Source: Planctomycetota bacterium (GTDB lineage Bacteria; Planctomycetota; Phycisphaerae; Phycisphaerales; Phycisphaeraceae). Taken from it: a DNA stretch of 64,000 nucleotides. The notes below the pieces were generated by a model, which saw only the letters and a program-made list of their open reading frames with translations, made no database searches and was not told where the DNA came from. Positions 16,454 to 26,207 of this stretch are shown here, one piece after another. Where the stretch lies: contig CP066225.1 of NCBI GenBank assembly GCA_016350165.1, positions 1,240,001-1,304,000 on the forward strand, read 5' to 3'. Numbering within the stretch: position 1 is the stretch's first letter; each line of letters opens with the position of its first letter. Both the position numbers and the translations under genes were made by a program.

Positions 16454-17308
16454 TCACTTCATCGAACGTGGTGGATTGAGGACAAGGTATGGGTGGATAT
16501 TTTGGCGTGTCGTGAAGAAGAAATGAAGGATAAGTGTGAGGAAAGCACCGAGCCAAAGGCCTGCGATGACGTCGGAAACGTAGTGTGAAAGAGTGAAGAT
16601 GCGTGTGAAAGCGAGCGTAATGCCGAGAATACCCCAGAGGAGCCACTTGCTTGGGTACATAAGCCAGAGAACTGTGAAGACGGTGGCAGCTGCGGTGGCG
16701 TGACCTGAAGGGAAGGATGCGTTGTCGTAACCGGTGGTGAAAAGGTCTAAGCCGAAGTGACCTTTCTCAACGAGTTCGGAAGGACGGAAGCGGCCAAAGA
16801 TGATCTTGAGGATGTTGATGATAAGCCCTGACCATGCAATGGCGATAAGCAAGAAGAGTGCCCAAGGGACGAAATCACGGCGTTTATAGATAAGCCAAGT
16901 GATAAAGATGGTGGGAATGTAGACAAGCCACCCAAATTCTTCGTCGAGTTCAGCACTGTAGTAGGTGATGTAGATGAGCAGCGCAAAGGCGAGCCAAAAG
17001 AGGATGTTCTTTTTGATGGGGCCACGATCGAGGATGAGCGTGGCGAGGAGTGCGGTTATGAATGCAACGTAGTAAAACTTGGTATCAGCAAACTGCGTGA
17101 GGACATTGGCAACAGGTTTGACCGATTCGAGGCCATCGGCGAACCATGCGATGCGAACGTCGAGAAAAAAGTATGAAATCGGTATAAAAATAGCAGCGAG
17201 GATGCCTGTGATTGCGAGATCACGTCGAACGGCACGGATATGCCAACCACGGTCATGTAAGCCGTCGAGAGGTGGGGTTGTGGTGTGTTGCTGAGAAGAA
17301 TCGGCCAT
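16454..17308 (-). CDS. PAP2-family membrane phosphatase
   Basis: 284 residues, six hydrophobic helices, all three catalytic blocks of the PAP2/phosphatidic acid phosphatase superfamily: K-x6-RP as KIIFGRFRP, PSGH in FPSGHATAA, and SHY-x3-D in TRIFTLSHYVSDVIAG. The usual SR of block three is TR here. Substrates in the family are lipid phosphates: phosphatidate, undecaprenyl diphosphate or lipid A phosphate. I chose the ATG at 17308 because GGAGACGGTC lies directly upstream; the frame is open for 35 more codons without a ribosome site. Monocistronic. Confidence 0.9.
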   Translation of the reverse strand: MADSSQQHTTTPPLDGLHDRGWHIRAVRRDLAITGILAAIFIPISYFFLDVRIAWFADGLESVKPVANVLTQFADTKFYYVAFITALLATLILDRGPIKKNILFWLAFALLIYITYYSAELDEEFGWLVYIPTIFITWLIYKRRDFVPWALFLLIAIAWSGLIINILKIIFGRFRPSELVEKGHFGLDLFTTGYDNASFPSGHATAAATVFTVLWLMYPSKWLLWGILGITLAFTRIFTLSHYVSDVIAGLWLGAFLTLILHFFFTTRQNIHPYLVLNPPRSMK

Positions 17309-17594
17309 GACCGTCTCCAAATGAGGGTAAATGCACAACGTCAAAACAGGCAAGCTGTGTGTTTTATTGAGTTTACACGAGCTGGCATCGGTATGATAAC
17401 AGGTCGGAAGCAAAAATATCTTCGAAAGTTAGGTGAGTCGGGGTACAATTCACGCAGAGACTGAATTTCGGAGGCTAAGAGCGACAATCCTGGTCGCTAT
17501 GGTGCTATGCATTTTTGCACATGTTTGAGAATTTTAGTTTTGTGACTCAGACGCCGAAAGACGAGAGATTAACTTGAGAGCAGAGGGAAAGGTC

Positions 17595-18890
17595 ATGGAC
17601 TATCTAGCACGTCGTGCGGCTTATCTATCATTGATGCTGGCAGGTGGGGTTTTAATTGGCACAAGTGAAGCTCAGGCATCTCGGTATGTTTTGGGTGATG
17701 CATCCAGTATCGCGCCCGATCAGCCACGCGTATTGTTTGGCTTGTATGATGTTCCAGAAGGCGAAGAGCCTGATGACTCACATCTGGTTGGCCCGGTTCT
17801 TTACAACGTCGGTTTGCTTGACACAGGTGCAAACGGCATCCTGCTAGCAGCCAGTGCATTTGCAAATCTTGACGGCTCAACGACCAACGCAAACGATTAC
17901 AGCCCGTTTGAACAGGCGGTGAATCCAACAACTGGTGAACCTGTGATGTACGACGAACTGGGTGTTGCTGGCACTGAAGCTTTGGGTGTCCTAAAAAGCT
18001 ATACATTCGGATACAACGGGTATAACGATACGAATGTACACGTCATTGAAGATGTTCATGCGTTTGGTCGTAATAATCTGAACATCGGCTCGTATAGCGC
18101 GATCATTGGTATGCCTGCGATGATGGATAAGTACACATATGTCAACATGACCTCGCTGCGATCCAATGCTTTTGGTGGCGATATTGGCGACCTGGGTGAT
18201 TATGACTACATCAGTTCAACAATCACCAATACAAGGCAAGATGTTGTTGGGCCTGAGTATGATGTGAATCTTCGACTTGTCGATGTTCCGCCGACAGGTC
18301 AAAGGCATCCTGATGATCCAACGCCGACTTATGCACCATTGCCTGTGATTGATGATATTGTCACGACATTCGATGACGGTGAAGCATCGGGGACATTCCT
18401 TTTAGATACTGGCGCACAGACAAACATCATCTCGATGCAAATGGCTTTGGATATGGGTTTGAATATGGACCCTGATGATGAGAATACTGATATTCAAGAT
18501 TTTCTAACCGTAGGTGGTATCGGCGGCCAAGCTGAGATGCCTTTGGTTCAGATCGATGAATTGATCGTGCCGTTAGCGAATGGTGATGAAATGGTGTGGA
18601 CGAATGTTGTCGTTGGTGTGCTTGATATTGATGGTGCACCGTTCGATGCTGTTTTTGGGATGAATATGCTAACGAGCGGTTATTCATTTCTTGATCTGGT
18701 GAGCGGCACGAACACGCCTGAGCACGGCTTCTTTGATGGCTTCACGCTAGACTTTGCACAAGGTGATACGGAAGGCCTGCTTTCACTTGATTGGAATGAC
18801 AATCGTGTGATTCCCGAACCTGGCACGGCAGCACTGATTGGTGTTGGATTGTTCTTGGCTTACGCAAAACGTAGCCGCAAGAAGGCATGA
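17595..18890 (+). CDS. PEP-CTERM aspartic protease-like protein, two retropepsin-type lobes
   Basis: 431 residues. Signal peptide to about residue 28 (LSLMLAGGVLIGTSEAQA). Two catalytic-type triads: LLDTGANG with Asp76 and LLDTGAQTN with Asp271, each followed further on by the hydrophobic IIGMPAM / VFGMNML block that closes a retropepsin lobe. So the single chain can form a pepsin-like two-lobed active site. The C-terminus is a PEP-CTERM signal (VIPEPGTAALIGVGLF...KRSRKK). Predicted to be an exported protease held at the envelope until exosortase cleavage. Start at 17595 by GGGAAAGG 4 nt upstream; a TTG at 17574 is in frame. Lacks the conserved leader found before the other PEP-CTERM genes here. 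Confidence 0.85.
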   Translation: MDYLARRAAYLSLMLAGGVLIGTSEAQASRYVLGDASSIAPDQPRVLFGLYDVPEGEEPDDSHLVGPVLYNVGLLDTGANGILLAASAFANLDGSTTNANDYSPFEQAVNPTTGEPVMYDELGVAGTEALGVLKSYTFGYNGYNDTNVHVIEDVHAFGRNNLNIGSYSAIIGMPAMMDKYTYVNMTSLRSNAFGGDIGDLGDYDYISSTITNTRQDVVGPEYDVNLRLVDVPPTGQRHPDDPTPTYAPLPVIDDIVTTFDDGEASGTFLLDTGAQTNIISMQMALDMGLNMDPDDENTDIQDFLTVGGIGGQAEMPLVQIDELIVPLANGDEMVWTNVVVGVLDIDGAPFDAVFGMNMLTSGYSFLDLVSGTNTPEHGFFDGFTLDFAQGDTEGLLSLDWNDNRVIPEPGTAALIGVGLFLAYAKRSRKKA

Positions 18891-18916
18891 AATTGAACAC
18901 AACTAAACAGATATTC

Positions 18917-18943
18917 AAAGCCCACATGTTAGTGGGCTTTTTA
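18917..18943 (+). terminator. Rho-independent terminator
   Basis: Stem AAAGCCCAC/GTGGGCTTT, loop ATGTTA, five T. Ends the aspartic protease-like gene; it also lies just past the end of the convergent HD-GYP gene. Confidence 0.9.
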
Positions 18944-18951
18944 CATGCAGA

Positions 18952-20265
18952 TCAAAAACTATCGCGTTCATCAGGAACTGTATCTGCAACACGTTCGAAC
19001 TCTTTTTCATTTCGCATCAGTATCTTCACGATATTTGGATCAAACTGCGTTCCAGCCTGCTCTTTGATGTAGCCGATGGCCTGGCAATGTGATAAGGATT
19101 TTTTATATGGCCGCTCTGTTCGCAATGCATCATAAACATCTGCAACAGCGGCAATACGCGCGGGTAACGGGATATGCTCGCCAGCTAAACCAAATGGATA
19201 GCCACTACCATCCCAACGTTCGTGGTGAGCATATGCGATTTGTGAAGCAGTGATCAGGAATGGGTCATCGCCCCATTTACGTTTGATAGCCATGAGCGTG
19301 TCACCACCGATGCCCGGATGCAATTCGATTTCCCTGCGTTCTTCTCTTGTCAGTTTGCCCGGCTTGAGCAAAATTGCATCTGGCACAGCCACTTTTCCGA
19401 TGTCGTGCAGCGCGGCTGTTTCTGCAAAGATTTCGAGATCCAAACCGCAAACCTGTCCATTCTTATCCTGATAATCACGAGCAAGTATTTTGACGTAATG
19501 ACAAATCCGCTCAAGATGTTGGCCTGTCTGGTCATCACGAGATTCAGCAAGTTTTGCTAATCCAAAAATGACCGCATCACGTGAACGAATCAGTGCATTT
19601 GTACGCTCATGCACCTTATGTTCAAGACTGGAATTAATTGCGTCTAACTCATGTTCATACCGTGAGAAAATCAGTAGCGTAAAAAAAGCAGAAACACTGA
19701 TAATCGCAACTGTCACAACCATACCGATGTTTTTCATGCGGTCGGTGATTAAATCTACACGTGATTGCAGATATCGTTCATCTTGAAAAACAATCACCGC
19801 TGCTCGGAAAGTGGGTAGTGGACGAATGGCTATTACATAATTTGGATGCGGATAACTCATATCTTCTGAAGAAACATAACGGTCCGCTATCTCTTCAATT
19901 TCTTTAATTTGCCGTTGCGTCATGTTCTCTTCATCTAGGCCGATCAATTCACCACTATCCAGCGAATAGACAACCACGTACCCAACACCCGGAACATCCA
20001 TTCCTTCAATCAAATAATCAAGTGTCTCTCGTCCTTTCGTCCCCTCTGCAATACTTTCCATTCCCAATAACGTGATTGTCTTAGCTAATTCATCCGCTAG
20101 CTTATCTGAATTACGTTGAATGCGTTGCTGGATCACTTCTACGAACTGATCAGTCAGCCAATAGTCGAACAGAATGATTGCAGCCAATAAGCAAACCAAC
20201 TGCGTCAAAAGTATCGACGACAATAGTATGCTTCGCTGACTGAATCTTGTGTAAAGAAATCGCAT
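18952..20265 (-). CDS. HD-GYP domain protein with membrane sensor
   Basis: 437 residues. N-terminal helix (about 10-35, SILLSSILLTQLVCLLAAIILF), a ~150-residue extracytoplasmic region, a second helix near 180-200 (VVTVAIISVSAFFTLLIFS), a short coiled linker, then an HD-GYP domain: LHDIGKVAVPD for the HD pair and HHERWDGSGYPFGLAG for HHE/GYP. HD-GYP enzymes hydrolyse cyclic di-GMP; all metal-binding residues I can place are present, so an active phosphodiesterase is likely. c-di-GMP would fit the surface/biofilm content nearby. Start taken at the ATG 33 nt inside the longest frame (which would begin with TTG). Confidence 0.92.
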   Translation of the reverse strand: MRFLYTRFSQRSILLSSILLTQLVCLLAAIILFDYWLTDQFVEVIQQRIQRNSDKLADELAKTITLLGMESIAEGTKGRETLDYLIEGMDVPGVGYVVVYSLDSGELIGLDEENMTQRQIKEIEEIADRYVSSEDMSYPHPNYVIAIRPLPTFRAAVIVFQDERYLQSRVDLITDRMKNIGMVVTVAIISVSAFFTLLIFSRYEHELDAINSSLEHKVHERTNALIRSRDAVIFGLAKLAESRDDQTGQHLERICHYVKILARDYQDKNGQVCGLDLEIFAETAALHDIGKVAVPDAILLKPGKLTREERREIELHPGIGGDTLMAIKRKWGDDPFLITASQIAYAHHERWDGSGYPFGLAGEHIPLPARIAAVADVYDALRTERPYKKSLSHCQAIGYIKEQAGTQFDPNIVKILMRNEKEFERVADTVPDERDSF

Positions 20266-20441
20266 TCTAGTCTCACACCAATCGCAAGAAACCTGCAAAT
20301 TCTAGGCAAAGCCGTCTATTAAGTCCTCACTTCATGTTTATCTGGTGAGCCGATCATGCTGGTGGTATCATGCGTATGGATTATGTGAGTGTGCGGACTG
20401 TGTTATCGGATGATCCAACACATAAACAAAAAGGTAACGGA

Positions 20442-22769
20442 ATGAAGAAGGCTGTTATTACAGGCTGCAGCAGTACTTTCGTGTGCATGCTCAGCATACT
20501 CTCGGGTCAGGTATCAGCAGAACAGATCACGGTCGGATCCCCTGATCAAACTGCAACATATACAATTGATCTCGACAACATGCAGATCATGCATCAGGCT
20601 AAGGACGGCAAACAAACGGAGCTTTCATCACCCAATGCAACTTGGGGTAAATATCATTCATTAGCAACTAACATCCCCAACCAAAAAAAGTGGGTATATC
20701 AATCACCAGCAACAACTGTCACAGCAATTACAGATAATGACAATCTTAAAATCACATTCGCAAGCAACCCCACCGGCAACGATTCGATTGATATACCTTT
20801 CCCTATCATTACTGAGCAGTCAAATGACAAGGCGTGGACGCTACCCATTTTTGAAGGCATTTACGTTAACAAACATGCAACTCAATGGCGTGATAAACTC
20901 AGTAGAATTGAAGGCGAATCTCTCACTGAAAAACTAAGTATGCCCGCGATAGGCATTCTCGGTCAAAACGCCATGCGCATTGTGATCTTTGAAGATCAGT
21001 ACAGCAACTACATCGAAAGCTCACAAGATACGCAAGGCAACTTGCAGTTTTCAATCGCTCATCGTTTTAACCGCTTGCAGAAAAACAAGTCCTACTCAGT
21101 TCTATTTAAGATCCAAAACAATGATCTACTCGGCGTCGCAAAAGCTTACCGTCAATATGTGATTGAGACCGATCAGTTTGTTTCCCTATCAGATAAATTC
21201 GAGTACGCACCTCAAGGCAAACGCATGATCGGTGCGATTCAAGGTTATCTATGGGGCGACAAGCTTGTATATGGTGATGACCTGAACAGTAAACAATGCA
21301 AAGCATTCGCCAAACGCCTTATTGCGGCAAGTGAAAACAAGAAGGACTCAGCTGCAACATGGTGGTGGGGCAATATGACCGAGGAGCAGCAAAAACAGGT
21401 ACGCGAGGTTGCTGCTGAAGAATGGGTATCGATGTACACCAAAAACAATTTCAGCCTAATCATCGATCAATTCGCCCAAAATATCGAAGTGCAAAACACG
21501 CCAGTATTCCAGTCCTTCACCGACCCTAATGTAAAACTCAGCACTGAGACGCCAATCCATAAAGTTGTCGAAGCAAACATGGCTGTCTTCCAGCAAGCCT
21601 ACGGCAACCTGTTTACTAATTACAAGCAATGGGGCAGCGGCATCTCTACTCGCATGATCAATCAAATTAAAGCTGCAGGCATCAACAAAGCTCACCTCTC
21701 AACAGGCGGCCTCACGAGTACCAGTGTCAAACCTTGGGTCGCTGAAGCAGCAACCCAAGCAGGCTATCTGATGGGCCCTTATGATTCATACCACTCAGTG
21801 CATCGCCCAGATATGGTAAGCGACAATACATGGGAAACCGCACAATTTGATTGGGACGCATACAACGACGGTGCGATTATTCGTAAAAACGGCCAACCAA
21901 TTCACGGCTTTAAAAAAATTGGTCGCAAGTTGTCACCACTCATCGCGATGCCATACGTCAAGAAACGCGTCAACAAAGTCACCAGCGAAGTACCTTTCAC
22001 TTCATGGTTCGTAGACTGCGATGCCTTTGGCGAAGTATACGATGATTGGAATCCAAGACATGAAGCATCACAAGAAGATGGAGCTAATGCACGATTAGGC
22101 CGTATGCAGTGGCTTGCACAATCTAAGCACTTGGTTGTAGGCTCAGAAGGTGGTTCCGCATACGCATCGCCTGTGATCTCCTTTGCTCACGGTATGATGA
22201 GCCCTGTCATCGGCTGGGGTGATCCTCTCCATAAAGACAGATCCAGCAAGTATTACCTCGGCGCATGGTACCCAGAAAATGCGCCCGGTATCTTCTTTAA
22301 ACCTGTGCCGCTTCAAGAGAAGTATATTGATCTCTACTATAATCCAACCGTCCGCCTCCCACTCTATCAAGCAGCACTACACGATTCAGTCATCACGACT
22401 CATCACTGGGGTAACGGCACACTCAAATACAACAACACAGACAATACCACAATGCTCCTTGAGATCCTCTACAACGTACCACCAATGTTTCACTTCAGTC
22501 CAACTGCCTTCCGAAAACAGAAAAGCATCATTGCAAAGCACGCAGAGGTTTTCGATAAACTCCACACGCAAACATGGAACAAGCCACTTATTAGCTTTGA
22601 ATTCCTCTCAGACAATGAACTGCTTCAACAAACTCGTTTTGAAGGTGGCACAACCGTCATCGCAAACTTTGATTCAATAGCACACACAATCAATGACCTA
22701 ACAATCGAACCACGAAGCATCGCATACAAACTCACAAATCAAAGCGATTTTGTCACATACAAACCATAA
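20442..22769 (+). CDS. Secreted glycoside hydrolase-like protein (GH101/GH129-related)
   Basis: 775 residues with a signal peptide (MKKAVITGCSSTFVCMLSILSGQVSA). An N-terminal beta-rich part (to ~residue 240) precedes a TIM-barrel-like part with WFVDCDAFGEVYDDW (an Asp in a strand-end position, a good nucleophile candidate) and VVGSEGGSAYA (possible acid/base Glu). This arrangement recalls the glycosidases related to GH101/GH129 (endo-alpha-N-acetylgalactosaminidase type), but I cannot prove the family by eye. No CAZyme neighbours or transporters suggest a locus. ATG at 20442 follows AAGGTAACGG; 24 upstream in-frame codons look non-coding. Substrate unknown, probably a host or algal glycan. 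Confidence 0.7.
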   Translation: MKKAVITGCSSTFVCMLSILSGQVSAEQITVGSPDQTATYTIDLDNMQIMHQAKDGKQTELSSPNATWGKYHSLATNIPNQKKWVYQSPATTVTAITDNDNLKITFASNPTGNDSIDIPFPIITEQSNDKAWTLPIFEGIYVNKHATQWRDKLSRIEGESLTEKLSMPAIGILGQNAMRIVIFEDQYSNYIESSQDTQGNLQFSIAHRFNRLQKNKSYSVLFKIQNNDLLGVAKAYRQYVIETDQFVSLSDKFEYAPQGKRMIGAIQGYLWGDKLVYGDDLNSKQCKAFAKRLIAASENKKDSAATWWWGNMTEEQQKQVREVAAEEWVSMYTKNNFSLIIDQFAQNIEVQNTPVFQSFTDPNVKLSTETPIHKVVEANMAVFQQAYGNLFTNYKQWGSGISTRMINQIKAAGINKAHLSTGGLTSTSVKPWVAEAATQAGYLMGPYDSYHSVHRPDMVSDNTWETAQFDWDAYNDGAIIRKNGQPIHGFKKIGRKLSPLIAMPYVKKRVNKVTSEVPFTSWFVDCDAFGEVYDDWNPRHEASQEDGANARLGRMQWLAQSKHLVVGSEGGSAYASPVISFAHGMMSPVIGWGDPLHKDRSSKYYLGAWYPENAPGIFFKPVPLQEKYIDLYYNPTVRLPLYQAALHDSVITTHHWGNGTLKYNNTDNTTMLLEILYNVPPMFHFSPTAFRKQKSIIAKHAEVFDKLHTQTWNKPLISFEFLSDNELLQQTRFEGGTTVIANFDSIAHTINDLTIEPRSIAYKLTNQSDFVTYKP

Positions 22770-22788
22770 ATTCAAACAACATACAAAC

Positions 22789-22823
22789 AAAAAAGCGTTC
22801 GTTTCACAACGAACGCTTTTTTA
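22789..22823. terminator. Bidirectional terminator
   Basis: AAAAAAGCGTTCGT/ACGAACGCTTTTTT stem around a short TTCACA-type loop. It serves the hydrolase gene (+) and the GT-C gene (-), which converge. Confidence 0.9.
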
Positions 22824-22844
22824 ATAATCTCTTTTCGAACCTTA

Positions 22845-24656
22845 TCACTCTGTTTTTTCATGCTCTTTACGAACTTCCTCAGCTCGCGCTAACATATCAT
22901 TGGTCATGTTTCTCCCCATCACTAAAATATCTAAAGGTTTACCATTCGCAGAATAATTAATCGTTTGATCTTCAAACAGCTTCTTCAAAGGTAACTGTGT
23001 GTACTTATCAATCGTCTTGTCATAATTCTTCTTAGTAATAATCAAAATGCCCGCACCAGACTGATGTGCCCATTCTGATATTGCTGCTGAGTCCGAGCCA
23101 GTTTCTTTGACAACTTCACCTGCAGGCCGATTGATATAAAACACCAACGAAGGTTCTTCATACCCCGACATAATCACCGGCACATCAACCCCCTGCCCCA
23201 ATATCTCATGTATCCCCGCAGCAATCTGCTTCGATGGCTTCAAGTTCGCTTCAACCTGTGGCAATAAAACCATCGCTGAAGGTAACGTCAACAATGGAAA
23301 GATTAAAGATGTCAAAACAGCCGCAGCATACAAACGTTTTTTGCTGGTCCAATACGTGATTAGTAGCATCACAAGTATCGTCAGCACTGCTAAAACGATC
23401 GATAGTAAATAAATATATCCCACTTTACCTTGCTGCAATACCCATGGTGCTGCAATACCACCCAACACTGCCGCTCCAACGAAAATATTAAACAGCCACA
23501 CCCCTGTCATCAACCAACCATTCTCCTCATCAGGAGAATCACCCTTCACTCTCGCCACAATCGCTGCTGCAATCATAATCGCAAGTGCTGGGAAAATTGG
23601 TGCGACATAATGAGGTAATTTTGTCGCCACTAACGAGAACATAATGAGAGGAAACGCAATCCATCCCCATAAAATTGCTCTCGATTTACTTGTCCCAATA
23701 TGCCCTCTTATTAAGCCCGACAAACCCAATGGCGCAAACAACACCCAAGGCGACACACCAACAATAAGCACTGGTATATAAGCAGGAATCGTCAAGATAT
23801 ATCCAAGCAATCCTGATCCACCATGTGATTCCATCGCTGTCATCGAACGTCCAACGACATGCTTGCCAATCCCTTCTTCATAAAACTGCCCCCCAGTCAT
23901 TTCATTCGCTGGCAAACCCCACGCAACAAAGAAACCAGCTGCAATCAACGACACGACAACCAGTGCCAACCATTTCCGTTTACTTACTTTAATCGTTCCA
24001 CCACGCCCAAAGAATGCAGTACCAATCATCATCAATCCGGGCACTGCAAATCCAACCGGACCCTTCAGTAACCACGCAGATCCTAACGCCAACGTCAACA
24101 CCACATATTGCCACCATCTCGGCCTAAGCAATATCTCCACCACCATCCAGATCGACAACATCATCGCCGCATTCAATGCACCATCTGCCGTCGCAGCTGT
24201 AAACGATCCAATAACCAACGGCACAAGCATCGTCGGATAAATCACCATCGCCAACAAACCAGTCTTAGCGTTGAATAGACGTTTACCTATAAAGAACGTA
24301 AACAGTGCTGACAGCGAGATACCCAACACCGATGGCAACCTCACCGCAAGTTCCAAGCTCATCGGCCACACATAATTTCTCAACCACAATCCCACATCCA
24401 TCAACCAATACACACCCGCAGGCTTATGCAATCGGTAGTCCCCATTAAAATATGGCACAATCCAATCGCCCGTCTCATACATCTCCATAGCCGACCGCGC
24501 AAACCGTGGCTCATCACGATCCCACAACGTTGACGTATCCGCAAACAGCGCATACATCGCAACGATCGCCAAAAACACCAGCATCACGACCCACCAAGGC
24601 ACCCCCCCACTGCTGGCCTTATCTTTCAATTCAACTGATTGGACATCCTGATCCAA
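22845..24656 (-). CDS. GT-C membrane glycosyltransferase, ArnT/GT39-like
   Basis: 603 residues, about 12 hydrophobic helices. The first periplasmic loop has the catalytic-type block WDRDEPRFARSAMEMYETGDW and then NGDYRLHKPAGVYW, closely following the D-E-x-R-x-A...NG-x-x-x-x-KPP pattern of ArnT and related lipid-linked-sugar transferases. These enzymes move a sugar from a polyprenyl phosphate to lipid A, a protein or another glycan on the outer face of the inner membrane. It ends the prepilin-like cluster on the minus strand, 164 bp after the nearest prepilin-like gene. The start is a TTG; an imperfect operator-like repeat ATTTTGG/CCAAAAT lies at 24669-24692 upstream. Confidence 0.88.
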   Translation of the reverse strand: MDQDVQSVELKDKASSGGVPWWVVMLVFLAIVAMYALFADTSTLWDRDEPRFARSAMEMYETGDWIVPYFNGDYRLHKPAGVYWLMDVGLWLRNYVWPMSLELAVRLPSVLGISLSALFTFFIGKRLFNAKTGLLAMVIYPTMLVPLVIGSFTAATADGALNAAMMLSIWMVVEILLRPRWWQYVVLTLALGSAWLLKGPVGFAVPGLMMIGTAFFGRGGTIKVSKRKWLALVVVSLIAAGFFVAWGLPANEMTGGQFYEEGIGKHVVGRSMTAMESHGGSGLLGYILTIPAYIPVLIVGVSPWVLFAPLGLSGLIRGHIGTSKSRAILWGWIAFPLIMFSLVATKLPHYVAPIFPALAIMIAAAIVARVKGDSPDEENGWLMTGVWLFNIFVGAAVLGGIAAPWVLQQGKVGYIYLLSIVLAVLTILVMLLITYWTSKKRLYAAAVLTSLIFPLLTLPSAMVLLPQVEANLKPSKQIAAGIHEILGQGVDVPVIMSGYEEPSLVFYINRPAGEVVKETGSDSAAISEWAHQSGAGILIITKKNYDKTIDKYTQLPLKKLFEDQTINYSANGKPLDILVMGRNMTNDMLARAEEVRKEHEKTE

Positions 24657-24820
24657 GGGCTAACTCCATATTTTGGTTTTCCGTGCCAAAATCGTACCGC
24701 CCTACGCTCACTTATGCCAGCCAATAGCCCGCACAATGTCACAAATGGGGGTTAACGAGCACTCACACCATGAAGCTCACCCATAAACCAAATGCCAATT
24801 AAATATCAACAATTCTTACA

Positions 24821-25495
24821 CTATTGCCCAGTGTAAATCATATAACAATCAGTCCCCTCCTCCGTTTCGTTCACAAACAGATTATCAGCCTCATTCTTCT
24901 CCCATTTACTCAACTTCGTCTCAAGCACATGCCGCACCTCAAACGACACATGATTGTCCTGCCATACCACACTCCCCTTCCATTTCCCAGCCTCCGCCCC
25001 CTCATGTATCGACTGCACAAACTCATCATGATCCCTCCCAATATTTCGATCCGTCACAATCGGTGCCAACGTATTCAAATTCTCTCGCCACTCTCCCTTC
25101 CTCCCCTTCGCAGGAAACACAATCGAAGGCAAACTAAACGAATAATTCTTCGTCGTCACAACACCCTTCTCCCAATTCACCTTCGCCTCATCATACGTTG
25201 AAACAAGATAATGACTCTCAATCCAACCTCCCCTCAGCAACAACTCATATCGCCCCTCCACTGTCGCATCAAAAATCTTCCGCTTTGAATCAACGCCCGG
25301 ATATTGACCTCGATTGTCCTGAGCAAATTGAACAAGCGACTGATGAATCCCACGAACGCGCATGTTATTTGGGTTACTACGAGCTGGATGACGCACATGG
25401 CCAAGCATCGGCAAAAAGATCGCAAACATAAAAACCAAAAACACAAGCACAACAATCGCCTCAATAACCGAAAAGCCATACATTCTGATTTTCAT
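24821..25495 (-). CDS. Prepilin-like protein 1 of the array
   Basis: 224 residues. Leader MKIRMYG, then FSVIEA with Glu at +5 and a hydrophobic helix. The shared body of the six array proteins follows: RGIHQSLVQFAQDNRGQYPG, the T-NYSFSLPSI block, IVTDRNIGRD, and WKGSVVWQDNHVSFE, with the common C-terminus YTGQ. The WxDNHVxFE block stands where other planctomycete prepilin-like proteins have DGHV. The gene starts 14 nt after the previous stop with AGGAGCAT as ribosome site, a spacer repeated between the tandem copies. Single-pass inner-membrane or pseudopilus subunit by family; no secretion ATPase or peptidase gene is nearby. Confidence 0.88.
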   Translation of the reverse strand: MKIRMYGFSVIEAIVVLVFLVFMFAIFLPMLGHVRHPARSNPNNMRVRGIHQSLVQFAQDNRGQYPGVDSKRKIFDATVEGRYELLLRGGWIESHYLVSTYDEAKVNWEKGVVTTKNYSFSLPSIVFPAKGRKGEWRENLNTLAPIVTDRNIGRDHDEFVQSIHEGAEAGKWKGSVVWQDNHVSFEVRHVLETKLSKWEKNEADNLFVNETEEGTDCYMIYTGQ

Positions 25496-25509
25496 TTTTA
25501 TGCTCCTGT

Positions 25510-26193
25510 TTACTCACCCTCATAAACCCACAACGCATCACACTGCTCTTCCCCCTCACTCTCAGCTACAAATAAATTATCCGACTCATTCTCTAAATAT
25601 TTATCAAATTTTGTTTTCACAACATGCGTTGATTCAAAGCTCACATGATTATCATTCCAGGCCACGCTCCCTTTCCACTTGCCAGGTTCTGAGTTCTTAT
25701 GAATCGATTCAACTGCACCTAAACCATCTTCCCCAACATTTCGATCTCCCATCACAGCAGCCACTGAATTCAAATTCTCTCTCCACTCACACGCGCGCTT
25801 CGCTTTCTCATCACCCACCGTAATATCCAACATCGCATACGAGTAATTCTTTGAAGTTACCTCTCCAGTCGTCCACATCTCTTTTCTTTCAGCAGGACTG
25901 ATCGCGTAATCAGCTGTAAAAAATCCACCATCTAATAAAAAATAGAAACGCTCCTCAACTGTCGGTGCGACAATCTCTCGTTTCCCATTAAACCCCGGAT
26001 ACATACTGCGATTACTCTGAGCATACCACACTAATGACTGATGAATGCCTCTTACTTTGTAATTATTTTGACGTGATATTGAAACCGGATGCCTTGCTCC
26101 AAGCATTGGTAGTACCAGCACAATCATCATTGCCAAAACGACAACCACAACCGCCAATTCAATCAACGAAAAACCATTAATTCTCTTATTCAT
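25510..26193 (-). CDS. Prepilin-like protein 2 of the array
   Basis: 227 residues from the ATG at 26193. The frame is open 18 nt further, but the ribosome site GGGAGCAT lies in that stretch and aligns with those of the neighbouring copies, so the shorter start is preferred. Leader MNKRING, FSLIEL with Glu +5, long Val-rich helix. Shared blocks: RGIHQSLVWYAQSNRSMYPG, GGFFTADYAISPAE, TGEVTSKNYSYAMLDI, AVMGDRNVGED, WKGSVAWNDNHVSFE, and C-terminal VYEGE. Closest to the copies at 26910 and 29587 by these blocks. Acidic C-terminus (AESEGEEQ) as in its paralogues. Confidence 0.88.
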   Translation of the reverse strand: MNKRINGFSLIELAVVVVVLAMMIVLVLPMLGARHPVSISRQNNYKVRGIHQSLVWYAQSNRSMYPGFNGKREIVAPTVEERFYFLLDGGFFTADYAISPAERKEMWTTGEVTSKNYSYAMLDITVGDEKAKRACEWRENLNSVAAVMGDRNVGEDGLGAVESIHKNSEPGKWKGSVAWNDNHVSFESTHVVKTKFDKYLENESDNLFVAESEGEEQCDALWVYEGE

Positions 26194-26207
26194 TTTCATG
26201 CTCCCAT

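Noticed and set aside
24669-24692. ATTTTGG/CCAAAAT inverted repeat as terminator
   Set aside because: No T-run on either strand and only seven pairs; at most an operator, mentioned with the adjacent GT-C gene.
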